Source of the DNA: Maribacter luteus
GTDB taxonomy: Bacteria > Bacteroidota > Bacteroidia > Flavobacteriales > Flavobacteriaceae
Assembly (NCBI RefSeq): GCF_009674825.1
Contig: NZ_WKJH01000001.1
Span: 248,001-312,000 of the forward strand
Length of the DNA: 64,000 nt
Direction of reading: 5' to 3'
Shown here: positions 53,180-63,488 of the stretch, in pieces
Layout of the letters: each line of letters opens with the position of its first letter
How positions within the stretch are numbered: position 1 is the first letter of the stretch
The notes under the pieces: model-generated
What the model was told of the DNA's origin: nothing
Databases searched by the model: none
Seen by the model: only the letters and a program-made list of their open reading frames with translations
Position numbers and translations under genes: made by a program

Positions 53180-56100
53180 ATGAAAAAAATCAAACAGTGC
53201 CTTTTACTGGCCGTGTTCATGATTCCCATAGGGATTTTTGCACAGACCACCGTGACAGGTAATGTGACCGATCAGGCAACTGGAGGTCCCTTGCCCGGTG
53301 TCAGTATAGTAGTCGTAGGTACATCTACAGGAACTACGACCGATTTTGATGGATATTACACCCTTACCGTAGACGATGATGCGGTATTGCAGTTCTCCTA
53401 CATCGGATACAAAACCCTGGATATTCCAGTTACAGGTCCTAATCTAGACATAGTAATGGAAGAGGACAGGGCGCAATTGGATGAAGTTGTGGTTATTGGG
53501 TATGGTACAACCACAGTTAAAGATGCTACTGGCTCGTTAACTGCAGTAACCTCTGAAGATTTTAACAAAGGTGCCATTGTAAGTACCGATCAACTTTTAA
53601 CCGGTAAAGCTGCCGGTGTGCGAATTACCAGTTCAGGTGGTGCACCCGATGCAGCGCCGAACATTAGAATAAGGGGTGGTGCTTCGCTTAGTGCGAACAA
53701 TAGTCCGCTTATTGTAATTGACGGAGTACCTATAGACAACACCAATCCGGCAGGGGTCAATAACCCATTTTCCTTGATCAACCCAAATGACGTTGACAGC
53801 TTTTCCATCCTTAAGGATGCATCAGCAGCTGCCATTTATGGTTCAAGGGCATCCAACGGGGTTATCATCATTACCACCAAAAAAGGAACTTCGGGTGGTC
53901 CAAAGTTCAATTTTTCAACAAATACGAGTATTAGTACGGTAAGTAGTAAGATCGATTTAATGGATGGACCAACATACACCAAGTTCATTAATGAGTATCA
54001 CCCTACATATTCCGGCTTATTGGGAACTGCTAATACAGACTGGCAAGATGCCATTTATAGGGCCGCAGTATCATCGGACCACAACTTTAGCGCTAGGGCC
54101 AACCTTTTTAATAAAGTGCCTACTAGATTTTCCTTTGGCTATAACAACACCGAAGGTTTGGTAAAAACCAATGATTATGAGCGGTATACCGCCTCGGTTA
54201 AATTTACACCTACATTCTTCGATGATCATTTGAAGATCGATATCAACGCAAAAGGTATCAGTTCAGAAAAAAATGCAGTTGATGAAGGTGGTGCCTTGGG
54301 AGGTGCTGTCAACATGGATCCCACAAAACCTATTTACGATAATTCCCCCGGCAACCGCTTTGGAGGTTTTTACCAAAACACCATTTTGGATGATGTGGAT
54401 AATCCCACGCGATTATTACTTGATGGTCAATGGAATCCGCTAGCGCTGTTATTACAAAGAACACGACCAGAAAAAGTACAGAAAATCCTTGGAAACGTTG
54501 AATTCGATTATAAGATGCACTTCTTACCAGAATTAAGGGCTGTCCTTAACTTAGGTCTTGAAGCTTCAACAGCGGATATTGAGGAGTCTTTTTCCGATAA
54601 TTCCTTGGCGACCTATAAATTCGACTCATCGAACAATGACATTAACACCAATTATGTTTTCAATCCTGGGGTCAACTACAGGGAAAACCAAAGTATAACC
54701 AACCAGACCATGGATGCTTATTTGGTTTATGCAAAACGCTATGAAGAAGGGTTCTTGACCAATTTTGATGTTCAGGGAGGCTATTCCTATCAAAATTTCA
54801 GGAATGATGGTAACAAAGAAGAATATCGCTACAATGACGAAACGGGGATACGTGAATTACAAATCGATGCACAAAACCCGAACAACCGCTATTTTAACGA
54901 GCTCAACTTACAATCTTTCTTTGGCAGGACCAATCTAAACTTATTTGATAAATATTTGGTGACGGTTTCCTTTAGGGCCGATGGTTCTTCCTTGTTCAGC
55001 AAGGACAATAGATGGGGGTACTTTCCTGCAGCGGCTTTGGCCTGGAAAGTGAACGAAGAGGACTTCTTAAAAGATTCCCAAGTAATCAATGACCTTAAAT
55101 TGCGATTAGGCTGGGGTAAAACAGGCCAACAGGATATTACAGGTGCTGTAGGCTTTTATCCTTCGGTACCATTATTTGAAGCTGGTTCCAGTACCGGACA
55201 ATACCTCCAAGGGGTTGCACTTTATTCAGCCAAACCTTTTAATGAAGACTTAACCTGGGAAAAAACCACCACTTATAACGCCGGGATAGATTTTGGACTT
55301 TTCGCAAACCGATTGATCAATGGCTCTTTCGATGTTTTTTATAGGGAAACTTCTGACCTACTTGCAAAAGTACCGGTAGCGCCAGGCCAAGGACTAACGG
55401 ATTCATTTGTTAAAAATGTTGGGGAAACGGAAAGTAAAGGTTTTGAGGTAATCTTAAACGCTACCCTTTTAAGCAATGAAAGTACGAATCTGGAGTTTTA
55501 TTCTAACGTATCTTATAGTAGGGCCGAAGTAACCGATCTTCAAGATGTTAGCCGGATTTCTGCTGATGGCTCAGGAATCCCCACAGGTACAGGGGTTAAC
55601 ATAGGGTACCACACTGTGGGCTACCAACCATATTCCGCTTGGGTATTCAGACAATTGTATGATACTGCGGGTAATCCTATCCACGGTGCCTTTGCGGATT
55701 TTAATGGCGATGGCATAACCGATAACGATGACCGTTATTTTAAATCATTAAGACCTAACTGGACCTTTGGTTTCGGTTTTAACTTCAATTATAACAAGTT
55801 CGATTTTAGTACCAGTTTTAGGGGCCAAATCGGAGGACAAGTCTATAATTCCAGAAGACTTACTTCAGGATGGATCGACAAGGCAGTACCAAACAACTCA
55901 AACAGCCTGAGCAACGTTTTGGACTTTTATTCTGGCGCAGCCGATTATAATTTCGTCGACATACAGGGTAACATTCCTTTTTCAGATTATTTTCTGGAAG
56001 ACGCAACATTCCTTAGATGCGAGAATATCGTATTGGGCTATCGTTTGGACGACATCTTGAAAAACACTTCAATGCGGGTCTACGGTGCTGTAAACAATCC

Positions 56101-56212
56101 GTTTATCATTACCAACTACAGTGGTCAAGACCCTGAGAACTTTAATGCAATAGATAACAATTTTTATCCTAGACCACGGTCATTCACCCTTGGTTTAAGC
56201 GTAGACTTTTAA
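53180..56212 (+). CDS. SusC/RagA-type TonB-linked outer-membrane transporter
   Basis: 1010 residues. Signal MKKIKQCLLLAVFMIPIGIFAQ; a carboxypeptidase-regulatory-like domain (about 23-95: TGNVTDQATGGPLPGVSIVV, DGYYTLTV); a TonB-box-like DEVVVIGYG; the plug domain with LLTGKAAGVRITSSGG, IRIRGGASL and PLIVIDGVPI; then a barrel ending in FTLGLSVDF with a terminal Phe. It imports malto-oligosaccharides with SusD at the outer membrane. Start of the susCDE unit; susD follows after 11 bases. Confidence 0.96.
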   Translation: MKKIKQCLLLAVFMIPIGIFAQTTVTGNVTDQATGGPLPGVSIVVVGTSTGTTTDFDGYYTLTVDDDAVLQFSYIGYKTLDIPVTGPNLDIVMEEDRAQLDEVVVIGYGTTTVKDATGSLTAVTSEDFNKGAIVSTDQLLTGKAAGVRITSSGGAPDAAPNIRIRGGASLSANNSPLIVIDGVPIDNTNPAGVNNPFSLINPNDVDSFSILKDASAAAIYGSRASNGVIIITTKKGTSGGPKFNFSTNTSISTVSSKIDLMDGPTYTKFINEYHPTYSGLLGTANTDWQDAIYRAAVSSDHNFSARANLFNKVPTRFSFGYNNTEGLVKTNDYERYTASVKFTPTFFDDHLKIDINAKGISSEKNAVDEGGALGGAVNMDPTKPIYDNSPGNRFGGFYQNTILDDVDNPTRLLLDGQWNPLALLLQRTRPEKVQKILGNVEFDYKMHFLPELRAVLNLGLEASTADIEESFSDNSLATYKFDSSNNDINTNYVFNPGVNYRENQSITNQTMDAYLVYAKRYEEGFLTNFDVQGGYSYQNFRNDGNKEEYRYNDETGIRELQIDAQNPNNRYFNELNLQSFFGRTNLNLFDKYLVTVSFRADGSSLFSKDNRWGYFPAAALAWKVNEEDFLKDSQVINDLKLRLGWGKTGQQDITGAVGFYPSVPLFEAGSSTGQYLQGVALYSAKPFNEDLTWEKTTTYNAGIDFGLFANRLINGSFDVFYRETSDLLAKVPVAPGQGLTDSFVKNVGETESKGFEVILNATLLSNESTNLEFYSNVSYSRAEVTDLQDVSRISADGSGIPTGTGVNIGYHTVGYQPYSAWVFRQLYDTAGNPIHGAFADFNGDGITDNDDRYFKSLRPNWTFGFGFNFNYNKFDFSTSFRGQIGGQVYNSRRLTSGWIDKAVPNNSNSLSNVLDFYSGAADYNFVDIQGNIPFSDYFLEDATFLRCENIVLGYRLDDILKNTSMRVYGAVNNPFIITNYSGQDPENFNAIDNNFYPRPRSFTLGLSVDF

Positions 56213-56223
56213 TATAAATCACT

Positions 56224-57747
56224 ATGAAGAAAATAATATTAATTCTTTTTTGCATACTAGCAAGCGTTCAAGGGTGTACTGATGATTTGAACACAGAACC
56301 TTTGGTAGAACAGTCGTTGGACGACTTATTAGCTAATGATCCCGATGCCGTTTCAGGAATTTTATCCCGTTTATATGCATCGTTTGCCCTCTCTGGACCT
56401 GATGGTCCCAGTAGTGGTGACATTAGTGGTGACACTGGGGAATCCCCATTCTTAAGAGGAATCATCAATCTACAGGATTTTACTGCTGATGGCATGAAAA
56501 ACCGTTGGGGGGATGATGGCTTGGATCAATTGACCACTACTTCCGACTGGGATGAAAACAATAAGTTTTTCGGATACATGTATAATCGAATCTATTATAC
56601 CATACCACAAGCTAACAACCTATTGTCTATTTTAAATTCGGTAAGCATAGATGGCCAAGATCAAGTAGTCGGGGAAGTGAAATTTTTACGAGGACTCGCC
56701 TATTATTATCTCATTGATACTTTCGGTAAAGGTGTTTTGGTGACTGAAAATGAAATCGGGGTTTCCGCCCCTTTACCTGAAGCTACCAGAGCAGAGCTTT
56801 TCACTTTCGTCGAAAATGACCTACTAGAGGCTGAAGCACTGATATCTAACACTAAATCATATGGCCGGGCCAACAAAGCCGCCGTTCAAATGTTATTAGC
56901 AAAACTATATCTTAATGCCGAAGTTTATATAGGGGAAGATAGATACTCTGAGGCTTTGACCTTTATTAAAAAGGTAATCGATGAAGGCGGTTATACCTTA
57001 GCCCCAGATTTTGTAAGCAATTTTTCAGGGGATAACGACTCTTCATCTGAAATTATTTTCACTTTAATTGCAGATTCCGAAACCAGTCAGAGTTATGGGA
57101 ACACTACCTATATCGTAAATGGTAGTATGGGCTCGGAAACAATGCCTATTATAAACTTTGGAGCCGCGGAAGGCTGGTCTGGCCATAGGGCCACCAAAGC
57201 ATGGTATGGGTTATACGAGGATAATGACGATAGGGGCGAACTTTTCTGGACGGAAGGACACAACTATGAAATGGCCGACTACAAAGCATGGACAGACGGT
57301 TATCCTTCGGTAAAATTTCGCAATTCAGGATTTTCAACAACACTTCCTGCGACTACTTTTTCAAGTACCGATTTTCCATTTTATAGATTGGCCGATGCTT
57401 ATTTGATATATGCCGAATGTGTATTGCGCGGTGCTGCCGGTGGAGATGCTTCACAGGCATTGAACTATGTAAATGAAATTAGACAGCGCTCTAATGCCAA
57501 TACCATTGGATTGTCCGAATTAACCCTAGATTTTATTCTTGATGAACGCGCTAGGGAGTTAAATTTGGAAGGACAACGAAGGACCGATCTTATCCGATTT
57601 GGAAAATTCACCGGTAGTTCTTACATCTGGCCATGGAAAGGAAATACGGCACAGGGAACTTCCATCCCCGATTATTACAACCTGTTCCCAATACCATTAT
57701 CGGCATTGGAAGCAAACCCTAACTTAAATCAAAATCCTGGTTTCTAA
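56224..57747 (+). CDS. SusD/RagB-type glycan-binding lipoprotein
   Basis: 507 residues. SPII signal MKKIILILFCILASVQGC (Cys18), the TDDLNTEP motif after it, and the helical TPR-like core (GEVKFLRGLAYYYLIDTFG, AAVQMLLAKLYLNAEVYIG, YPSVKFRN, LADAYLIYAECVLRGA, DERARELNLEGQRRTDLIRFGKF). It forms the lid of the SusC transporter and binds the oligosaccharide at the cell surface. Confidence 0.95.
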   Translation: MKKIILILFCILASVQGCTDDLNTEPLVEQSLDDLLANDPDAVSGILSRLYASFALSGPDGPSSGDISGDTGESPFLRGIINLQDFTADGMKNRWGDDGLDQLTTTSDWDENNKFFGYMYNRIYYTIPQANNLLSILNSVSIDGQDQVVGEVKFLRGLAYYYLIDTFGKGVLVTENEIGVSAPLPEATRAELFTFVENDLLEAEALISNTKSYGRANKAAVQMLLAKLYLNAEVYIGEDRYSEALTFIKKVIDEGGYTLAPDFVSNFSGDNDSSSEIIFTLIADSETSQSYGNTTYIVNGSMGSETMPIINFGAAEGWSGHRATKAWYGLYEDNDDRGELFWTEGHNYEMADYKAWTDGYPSVKFRNSGFSTTLPATTFSSTDFPFYRLADAYLIYAECVLRGAAGGDASQALNYVNEIRQRSNANTIGLSELTLDFILDERARELNLEGQRRTDLIRFGKFTGSSYIWPWKGNTAQGTSIPDYYNLFPIPLSALEANPNLNQNPGF

Positions 57748-57770
57748 AAAATAACAAAACAGTACATACT

Positions 57771-59279
57771 ATGAAAACTATTATAAAAAACTTCTTTAAA
57801 ATTCTGCCCTTTATATTAGCGGCATGGCTTATTAGCTCCTGTGACAATGATGATGTAGTTCCTAAATTTACACTATCACAAGCTTCAGAAGATGCTGCTT
57901 TCTCTTTTTCCGCAGCAGATGAATATTTGATATCTTCGGGCACTATGGATAATGTAGCTGAAAGGTTCGTCTGGAATGAAGTTGATTTTGGTGTACAGAC
58001 TGAAATCAACTACCAATTACAAGGTTCCATAGACAATACATTTTCTGCTTATGATCCTACAACTGAATATGATTCAGGAACTTTAAGTGTAACCAATGCA
58101 GAGGTAAAAGTGTCAGATTTAAACAACCTTGCCACTCTTTTAGGTTTGGAGGCCGGTGACAGTGGACAAGTGTATTTTAGAGCTAGGGCCTTTGCTGGTT
58201 CTGGAGAAGGTGCAGATGCCGTTGATTCCTATTCGGATGTTATGACCTTGAATATTTCAATATTGGAGGAAACCAGTAATGAAGGTCCTAACTGTCCTTC
58301 AATCTGGGTTGTGGGCGCTGGCGCCACTGACGCAGGTTGGGGTTGGGATAGCCCAATTGAATTTCTTTGTACTGATAATGTATACAAAACCAATATAAAT
58401 TTAACCAATGATGCTTTCCGATTTTTCCTAACGGAAGGTGATTGGGATTCAGGTCAAAATTTCCCATTTTATGTTGATGAAGGCTATTCCATAGATTCTA
58501 ATTTCGAAGATGCTCTAGATGGTGATAACAACTTCAAATTTATTGGTACACCCGGTAAATATTCTCTAACCGTAGATACAATTAACAAAACCATTAAATT
58601 AAGCCCTCCAGAAGCTGAAGAACCTAACTGCCCATCTATTTATGTAGTTGGTGCAGGTGCCGTTGACGCAGGATGGGGCTGGGATACACCTATCGAGTTT
58701 TTATGTACTGACAGCGTGTACTCAATGAACATTAACCTAACAAATGATGCATTCCGCTTTTTCTTAACAGAAGGAGATTGGGATTCTGGGCAAAACTACC
58801 CTTATTACTTGGCAGAAGGATATACAATCGATCCATTACTTGAAGATGCCGTGGATGGCGATAATAACTTCAAGTTTAATGGCACTCCTGGTAAGTATTT
58901 ATTGACCGTTGACACAATAAACAAAACAATTACCTTAGGCATTCCACGTGCAGAAGAACCTAACTGTGATTCAGTATGGGTTGTAGGTGCAGGAGCAGTT
59001 GATGCCGGTTGGGGCTGGGATACGCCAATCGAATTTACTTGTGTAGATGGTGTTTACAGTGCAAGTATTAACTTAATTAACGACGCTTTCCGTTTTTTCC
59101 TAACAAAAGAAGATTGGGATTCAGGTCAAAATTTCCCATTTTATATTGGAGAAGGATATACAATTGATTCAAACTTTGAAGATGCTTTAGACGGTGATAA
59201 TAATTTCCGATTCATTGGCACACCTGGAACATACTACTTATCTGTTGACACAGTAAATAAAATCATTTTACTACGATAG
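57771..59279 (+). CDS. SusE/SusF-like outer-membrane starch-binding lipoprotein with three repeats
   Basis: 502 residues. SPII signal ends LISSC (Cys24). Residues about 30-165 form a SusE N-terminal domain (FTLSQASEDAAFSFSAADEY). Then three tandem 112-residue modules (about 174-285, 286-397, 398-502), each with VVGAGA.DAGWGWD, FRFFLT..DWDSGQN and DGDNNF, Trp-rich like the starch-binding modules of SusE/SusF. It should hold glucan at the surface beside SusCD. Stop and a terminator at 59301 end the unit. Confidence 0.88.
   Translation: MKTIIKNFFKILPFILAAWLISSCDNDDVVPKFTLSQASEDAAFSFSAADEYLISSGTMDNVAERFVWNEVDFGVQTEINYQLQGSIDNTFSAYDPTTEYDSGTLSVTNAEVKVSDLNNLATLLGLEAGDSGQVYFRARAFAGSGEGADAVDSYSDVMTLNISILEETSNEGPNCPSIWVVGAGATDAGWGWDSPIEFLCTDNVYKTNINLTNDAFRFFLTEGDWDSGQNFPFYVDEGYSIDSNFEDALDGDNNFKFIGTPGKYSLTVDTINKTIKLSPPEAEEPNCPSIYVVGAGAVDAGWGWDTPIEFLCTDSVYSMNINLTNDAFRFFLTEGDWDSGQNYPYYLAEGYTIDPLLEDAVDGDNNFKFNGTPGKYLLTVDTINKTITLGIPRAEEPNCDSVWVVGAGAVDAGWGWDTPIEFTCVDGVYSASINLINDAFRFFLTKEDWDSGQNFPFYIGEGYTIDSNFEDALDGDNNFRFIGTPGTYYLSVDTVNKIILLR
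58290..59276 (+). repeat. three tandem 336-base coding repeats in the susE-like gene
   Basis: Units begin at 58290, 58626 and 58962 (codon AAC each time), a period of exactly 336 bases or 112 codons; the last is shorter. The protein copies are close to each other, while many third positions differ, except that a stretch of about 33 bases around the DWDSGQNFPFY codons is the same in copies 1 and 3. This suggests old duplication with some sequence exchange. Confidence 0.88.
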
Positions 59280-59300
59280 GGTAATATAATTTCCTATTTA

Positions 59301-59328
59301 AAAGGGCTGTTCTATACAGCCCTTTTTA
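59301..59328 (+). terminator. intrinsic terminator after susE
   Basis: AAAGGGCTGT (59301-59310), loop TCTAT, ACAGCCCTTT (59316-59325), then further T. It lies 22 bases after the susE stop and separates susCDE from the next gene, whose promoter should be in the remaining 60 bases; none matched the consensus. Confidence 0.85.
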
Positions 59329-59388
59329 CCTTTATCTAGGTACGATATAGATTGGGCTTAACACTATTTGAATCATTAACTGAAAAAC

Positions 59389-62300
59389 ATGAAAAAATTA
59401 TTACTATTAGTTCTGTTCACGCTTTTCCTGAACTTTGGTTTCGGCCAAGTTCAAAATGGTGTTTTTTCCACAACACCCACAACGTTTACCGAAAACGATG
59501 AAATAACCATCACGGTTTCTGGCTTAGACCTTACGGCATGGAGTGTATCTGATGTTTATTTATGGGCTTGGTATGAAGATAGTGATGGCAATCAAGCAGA
59601 TTCCCCAACCAATGGTTCATGGACAAGCTCTGATGAAACCCAAAAAATGACGGATAATGGTAATGGCACCTATAGTTACACCATGACGCCTTCCACTTTC
59701 TATGGTACCACCGGCATTTCACAAATTGGAATGCTCGTAAAGGCCAAGGACGGTACAGGGGATAAAAAAACACAAGACCAAACCTATGATGTCGGAGGTT
59801 ACCAATTGGTACTCACATCACCTGCCCAAAACACGACCATAGTTACTTCAGGCACTTCCTATTCTATTGAAGCAACTGCTTCAACAAATTCGAGCTTTGT
59901 ACTTTCAGCAAATAACACTATAGTCGATAATTCGGTTACTTCAGCTACTTCATATTCCTTTGATTATAGCGTAAACGCCACGACAAATTTTGAATTGGAA
60001 GTTTCCAATGGTACGGAAACCTTAATGGTAACCTTTACATTGGCAGTTAGTCCGACCGTGACGGAAGAAGCTGTTCCCGACGGACTTTTGGACGGCATCA
60101 ATTTTGATGACACCGACCCTACCAAAGCTACCTTGGTATTATACGCCCCAGGAAAGGAATTCGTACATGTAATAGGCGATTTCAACAATTGGGAAATCGA
60201 TGACAACTACCTAATGAAAAAAGATGCCTCTCAAGATCGTTTTTGGATTGAACTGACTGGGCTCACCCCCGATTATGATCATCTCTATCAATATCTTGTG
60301 GAATTTGACATCAATATTGCCGATCCGTACTCCACTTTGATTTTGGACGGGTATGGCAATGATGATTACATTGATGACACCACCTATCCAGACCTTCCTT
60401 CCTACCCGGCTGGACAGTCACATGCGATTACCGTTTTGCATACTGGCGAAACTGACTATACTTGGCAGACTACTGACTTTGACCCACCTGCAAAGGAAGA
60501 TTTGGTGGTTTATGAGATATTGATCCGTGATTTTGATGAACTTCATTCTTTTGATGCGGTAAAAAATAGATTGGACTATTTGGAAGCATTGGGTATCAAT
60601 GCTATTGAACTTATGCCGGTGAGTGAATTTGATGGCAATGAGAGTTGGGGCTACAATCCGTCATTCCATATGGCATTGGATAAATATTACGGCACCAAAG
60701 ACGCCCTAAAATCTTTTATAGACGAATGCCATTCCCGCGACATAGCCGTAATATTGGATGTGGTTTACAACCATGCATCTGGCCAAAATCCGTATTACCG
60801 TATGTGGAACACCGATAATGGCGGCACAGGCGGGCAAGCAAGTGATGACAACCCATTCTTTAACGCCACTGCCACCCATTCCTATAGTGTTTTCAATGAT
60901 TTCAACCATCAACAACAGGCTACAAAAGATTATGTAAACCGAACAGTAACCTATTGGATAGAGGAATTTCAAATCGATGGAATGCGCTGGGACCTTACCA
61001 AGGGCTTTACCCAAAACTGTACTTCATCGGACGATAGTTGTACCAATAGCCCACAGGCAGATCGCGTAGAAGTTTTAAAAGGCTATGCGGATAACCAATG
61101 GGCTTCGGATGAGGATTTTTATGTGATTTTTGAACATCTGGGACAAATTGAGGAAGAAGAACAATGGGCCAATTATAGGGTTGATGAAGGTAAGGGCATC
61201 CTTTTATGGAACAAAATGTCCGACCCTTACAACGAGGCTACCATGGGTTACAATGACAGTAGCAAATCTGATTTTTCGAATGTTTCCTACATTTCAAAAG
61301 GTTTTGACCAACCTTCCGCCGTATCCTATATGGAAAGTCATGATGAGGAACGTCTTATGTACAAAAACCTACTTTATGGTAATTCCGAGGGTTCCTATGA
61401 TGTTACTGATGAAAGTACTGCCTTGGGTAGAATGCAGACCGCGGGAGCTTTCTTTTTTACCGTTCCCGGACCAAAAATGATATGGCAATTCGGGGAATTA
61501 GGTTATGACATATCTATTGATGAAGGTGGAAGAACAGGTAACAAACCCATTCTTTGGGAATATGCCACTGAACCCGACCGCTTTGCCATCTATGAAACTT
61601 GGAAGGATCTGATTAAATTAAAACTGGAAGAGTCCATTTTTGCGACTACGGACTTTTCTTTGAATCTGGACGCCGCAACCGGACTTAAAACGATTCACCT
61701 AACAGACAACACCGCTACAGGTGATGAAATCAATTACGTTACCATAGTCGGGAATTTTGGTGTTACATCTCAAGAGATCGTTCCCGATTTTCAAGAAACG
61801 GGAACTTGGTATAATCTATTGAATAATAATGAGCCCTTGGAAGTAACCAATACTACCAGTACTATTGCGCTTCAACCTGGGGAATTCATTGTTTTTGCGG
61901 ATAATCCCAGTCTCGCGTTAATTAACCCCAACGATTTGGATGCCGATGGTGTTCCCAATACCGATGACCTTTGTGCCAATACGCCTTTTGGGGCCACGGT
62001 AGATGTAAATGGTTGTGAGATATTCTCATTACCAACTTCCAATTTCTCGGTTAAATCCGGCAGTGAAACATGTCGCTCTAGCAACAATGGCAGCATTTCA
62101 ATTTCCGCTGTGGAAAATTACAATTATTCGGCAACCCTTTCCGGCACTACAGATGCCACAAATGCATTTACATCGGAAACGGAATTTTCCGGACTTTCCG
62201 CGGGCAATTATACGGTATGCATCACCATTGAAGGGCAAACCGATTATGAACAATGTTATGACCTCACCATCACAGAACCTGAGGACCTATCGGTAAGTTC

Positions 62301-62739
62301 TAAGGTAGATACAAGTACTGGTAAGGTTTCACTTAGCTTAAAAGGAGGTAAGATCTATACCATAAACCTGAACGGTGAAGTTTTTACTACGACCCAAAAC
62401 GAAATTACCCTGAATCTGGAAGCACAAACAAACACCATGAGTGTTTCTACAGATAAGGATTGCCAGGGGTACTATGAGGAAACCATTGTTTTGGCGAGTG
62501 AAATTTCGGTATATCCGAACCCTGTAAAAGATAGTCTGTTGTATTTAGAACTTGGAACTATTAGCGACCCTTCTGTAAACGTTGAAATCTATACATTTTC
62601 GGGCAGACAGATTTCCATATCGGATCATTATGTCAACAATGGTCAGGTACAGATCAATGTATCGAACATTCCTAACGGATTGTTTGTTTTAAAAATACAT
62701 ACAGCCCAAAAAACCTATCACTACAAAATCGTAAAATGA
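59389..62739 (+). CDS. multidomain T9SS-exported GH13 alpha-glucan hydrolase
   Basis: 1116 residues. Signal MKKLLLLVLFTLFLNFGFG; N-terminal Ig-like domains (about 20-225); a CBM48-like domain (about 235-345: VHVIGDFNNWEIDDN); GH13 barrel (about 375-770) with DVVYNHASGQ, GMRWDLTKG (nucleophile Asp), VIFEHLG (acid/base Glu) and MESHDEERL; a thrombospondin-3-type stretch (NDLDADGVPNTDDLC); an SprB-like module; and a C-terminal T9SS tail (ISVYPNPVKDSLLYLEL ... FVLKIHTAQKTY). Type IX export would place it on the cell surface or outside. Pullulanase, amylase and branching-type substrates all fit. Confidence 0.92.
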   Translation: MKKLLLLVLFTLFLNFGFGQVQNGVFSTTPTTFTENDEITITVSGLDLTAWSVSDVYLWAWYEDSDGNQADSPTNGSWTSSDETQKMTDNGNGTYSYTMTPSTFYGTTGISQIGMLVKAKDGTGDKKTQDQTYDVGGYQLVLTSPAQNTTIVTSGTSYSIEATASTNSSFVLSANNTIVDNSVTSATSYSFDYSVNATTNFELEVSNGTETLMVTFTLAVSPTVTEEAVPDGLLDGINFDDTDPTKATLVLYAPGKEFVHVIGDFNNWEIDDNYLMKKDASQDRFWIELTGLTPDYDHLYQYLVEFDINIADPYSTLILDGYGNDDYIDDTTYPDLPSYPAGQSHAITVLHTGETDYTWQTTDFDPPAKEDLVVYEILIRDFDELHSFDAVKNRLDYLEALGINAIELMPVSEFDGNESWGYNPSFHMALDKYYGTKDALKSFIDECHSRDIAVILDVVYNHASGQNPYYRMWNTDNGGTGGQASDDNPFFNATATHSYSVFNDFNHQQQATKDYVNRTVTYWIEEFQIDGMRWDLTKGFTQNCTSSDDSCTNSPQADRVEVLKGYADNQWASDEDFYVIFEHLGQIEEEEQWANYRVDEGKGILLWNKMSDPYNEATMGYNDSSKSDFSNVSYISKGFDQPSAVSYMESHDEERLMYKNLLYGNSEGSYDVTDESTALGRMQTAGAFFFTVPGPKMIWQFGELGYDISIDEGGRTGNKPILWEYATEPDRFAIYETWKDLIKLKLEESIFATTDFSLNLDAATGLKTIHLTDNTATGDEINYVTIVGNFGVTSQEIVPDFQETGTWYNLLNNNEPLEVTNTTSTIALQPGEFIVFADNPSLALINPNDLDADGVPNTDDLCANTPFGATVDVNGCEIFSLPTSNFSVKSGSETCRSSNNGSISISAVENYNYSATLSGTTDATNAFTSETEFSGLSAGNYTVCITIEGQTDYEQCYDLTITEPEDLSVSSKVDTSTGKVSLSLKGGKIYTINLNGEVFTTTQNEITLNLEAQTNTMSVSTDKDCQGYYEETIVLASEISVYPNPVKDSLLYLELGTISDPSVNVEIYTFSGRQISISDHYVNNGQVQINVSNIPNGLFVLKIHTAQKTYHYKIVK

Positions 62740-63440
62740 TGAAAACCGTAAAATATACTCTTTCAATACTACTCTTTGGCATTTTGATTTCCTGCGGAGG
62801 TGGTGGGGATGATGACAATCCGGACCCTGTGATAATAACACCCCCCGATGCGGCAACATTGGTGTTTCCCGAAAACAATACCGAATGCTTGGAAGGTACC
62901 AATATATCGGACACCGAAAGCAGTGTTACCTTCTTATGGAATCCTTCCGACCATACGGATTCCTATATCGTAAATCTCCGGAATTTGGATACCAATACTT
63001 CGCAGACATTGAATGCAAGCACCAATGAACTGGAAATTACCCTACTCAGGGGAACCCCTTATTCTTGGACAGTAACCTCCAAAGCCAACGATACGGATGA
63101 TACTGCGGAAAGTGACCTTTGGAAATTCTATAACGCAGGACCGGCCGTAGAGAATTACGCCCCATTCCCAGCAGATGTGGAGTTCCCTACAATGGGAGCC
63201 AGCATCAACGCAGGGAATACAACTTTAAGTTGGACTGGAAGTGATGTGGATAACGATATTATTTCTTATGACATTTACATTGATGAAAGTAATCCACCAA
63301 CCACCTTATTGGGGAATACCTCCTCGAACGGCATTGCTTTTGATGCCGTGTCCGGAAAAGTATACTATTGGAAAGTAGTAACGAATGACACGGCCGGAAA
63401 TACATCAACCTCTGAAATTTTCCAATTTAAGGTGAATTAA
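62736..63440 (+). CDS. surface lipoprotein with fibronectin-III-like repeats
   Basis: 234 residues. SPII signal ending GILISC (Cys20) followed by GGGGDDDNPDP, an acidic, Gly-rich stretch seen on surface lipoproteins of the phylum. Two FnIII-like modules follow (SVTFLWNPSDHTDSYIVNLR; TTLSWTGSDVDNDIISYDIYID). Starts at ATG 62736, overlapping the previous stop by four bases; a second ATG at 62739 is equally possible. It probably binds glucan or positions enzymes; function unproven. Confidence 0.8.
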   Translation: MMKTVKYTLSILLFGILISCGGGGDDDNPDPVIITPPDAATLVFPENNTECLEGTNISDTESSVTFLWNPSDHTDSYIVNLRNLDTNTSQTLNASTNELEITLLRGTPYSWTVTSKANDTDDTAESDLWKFYNAGPAVENYAPFPADVEFPTMGASINAGNTTLSWTGSDVDNDIISYDIYIDESNPPTTLLGNTSSNGIAFDAVSGKVYYWKVVTNDTAGNTSTSEIFQFKVN

Positions 63441-63488
63441 AGGTTTAAAATATTCAATACATCATCAAATCAGTTAAAATCGGACCAA

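Noticed and set aside
58290-59276. Direct repeats considered as CRISPR or a minisatellite
   Set aside because: The period is 336 bases, the copies are coding and in frame; they are protein modules.
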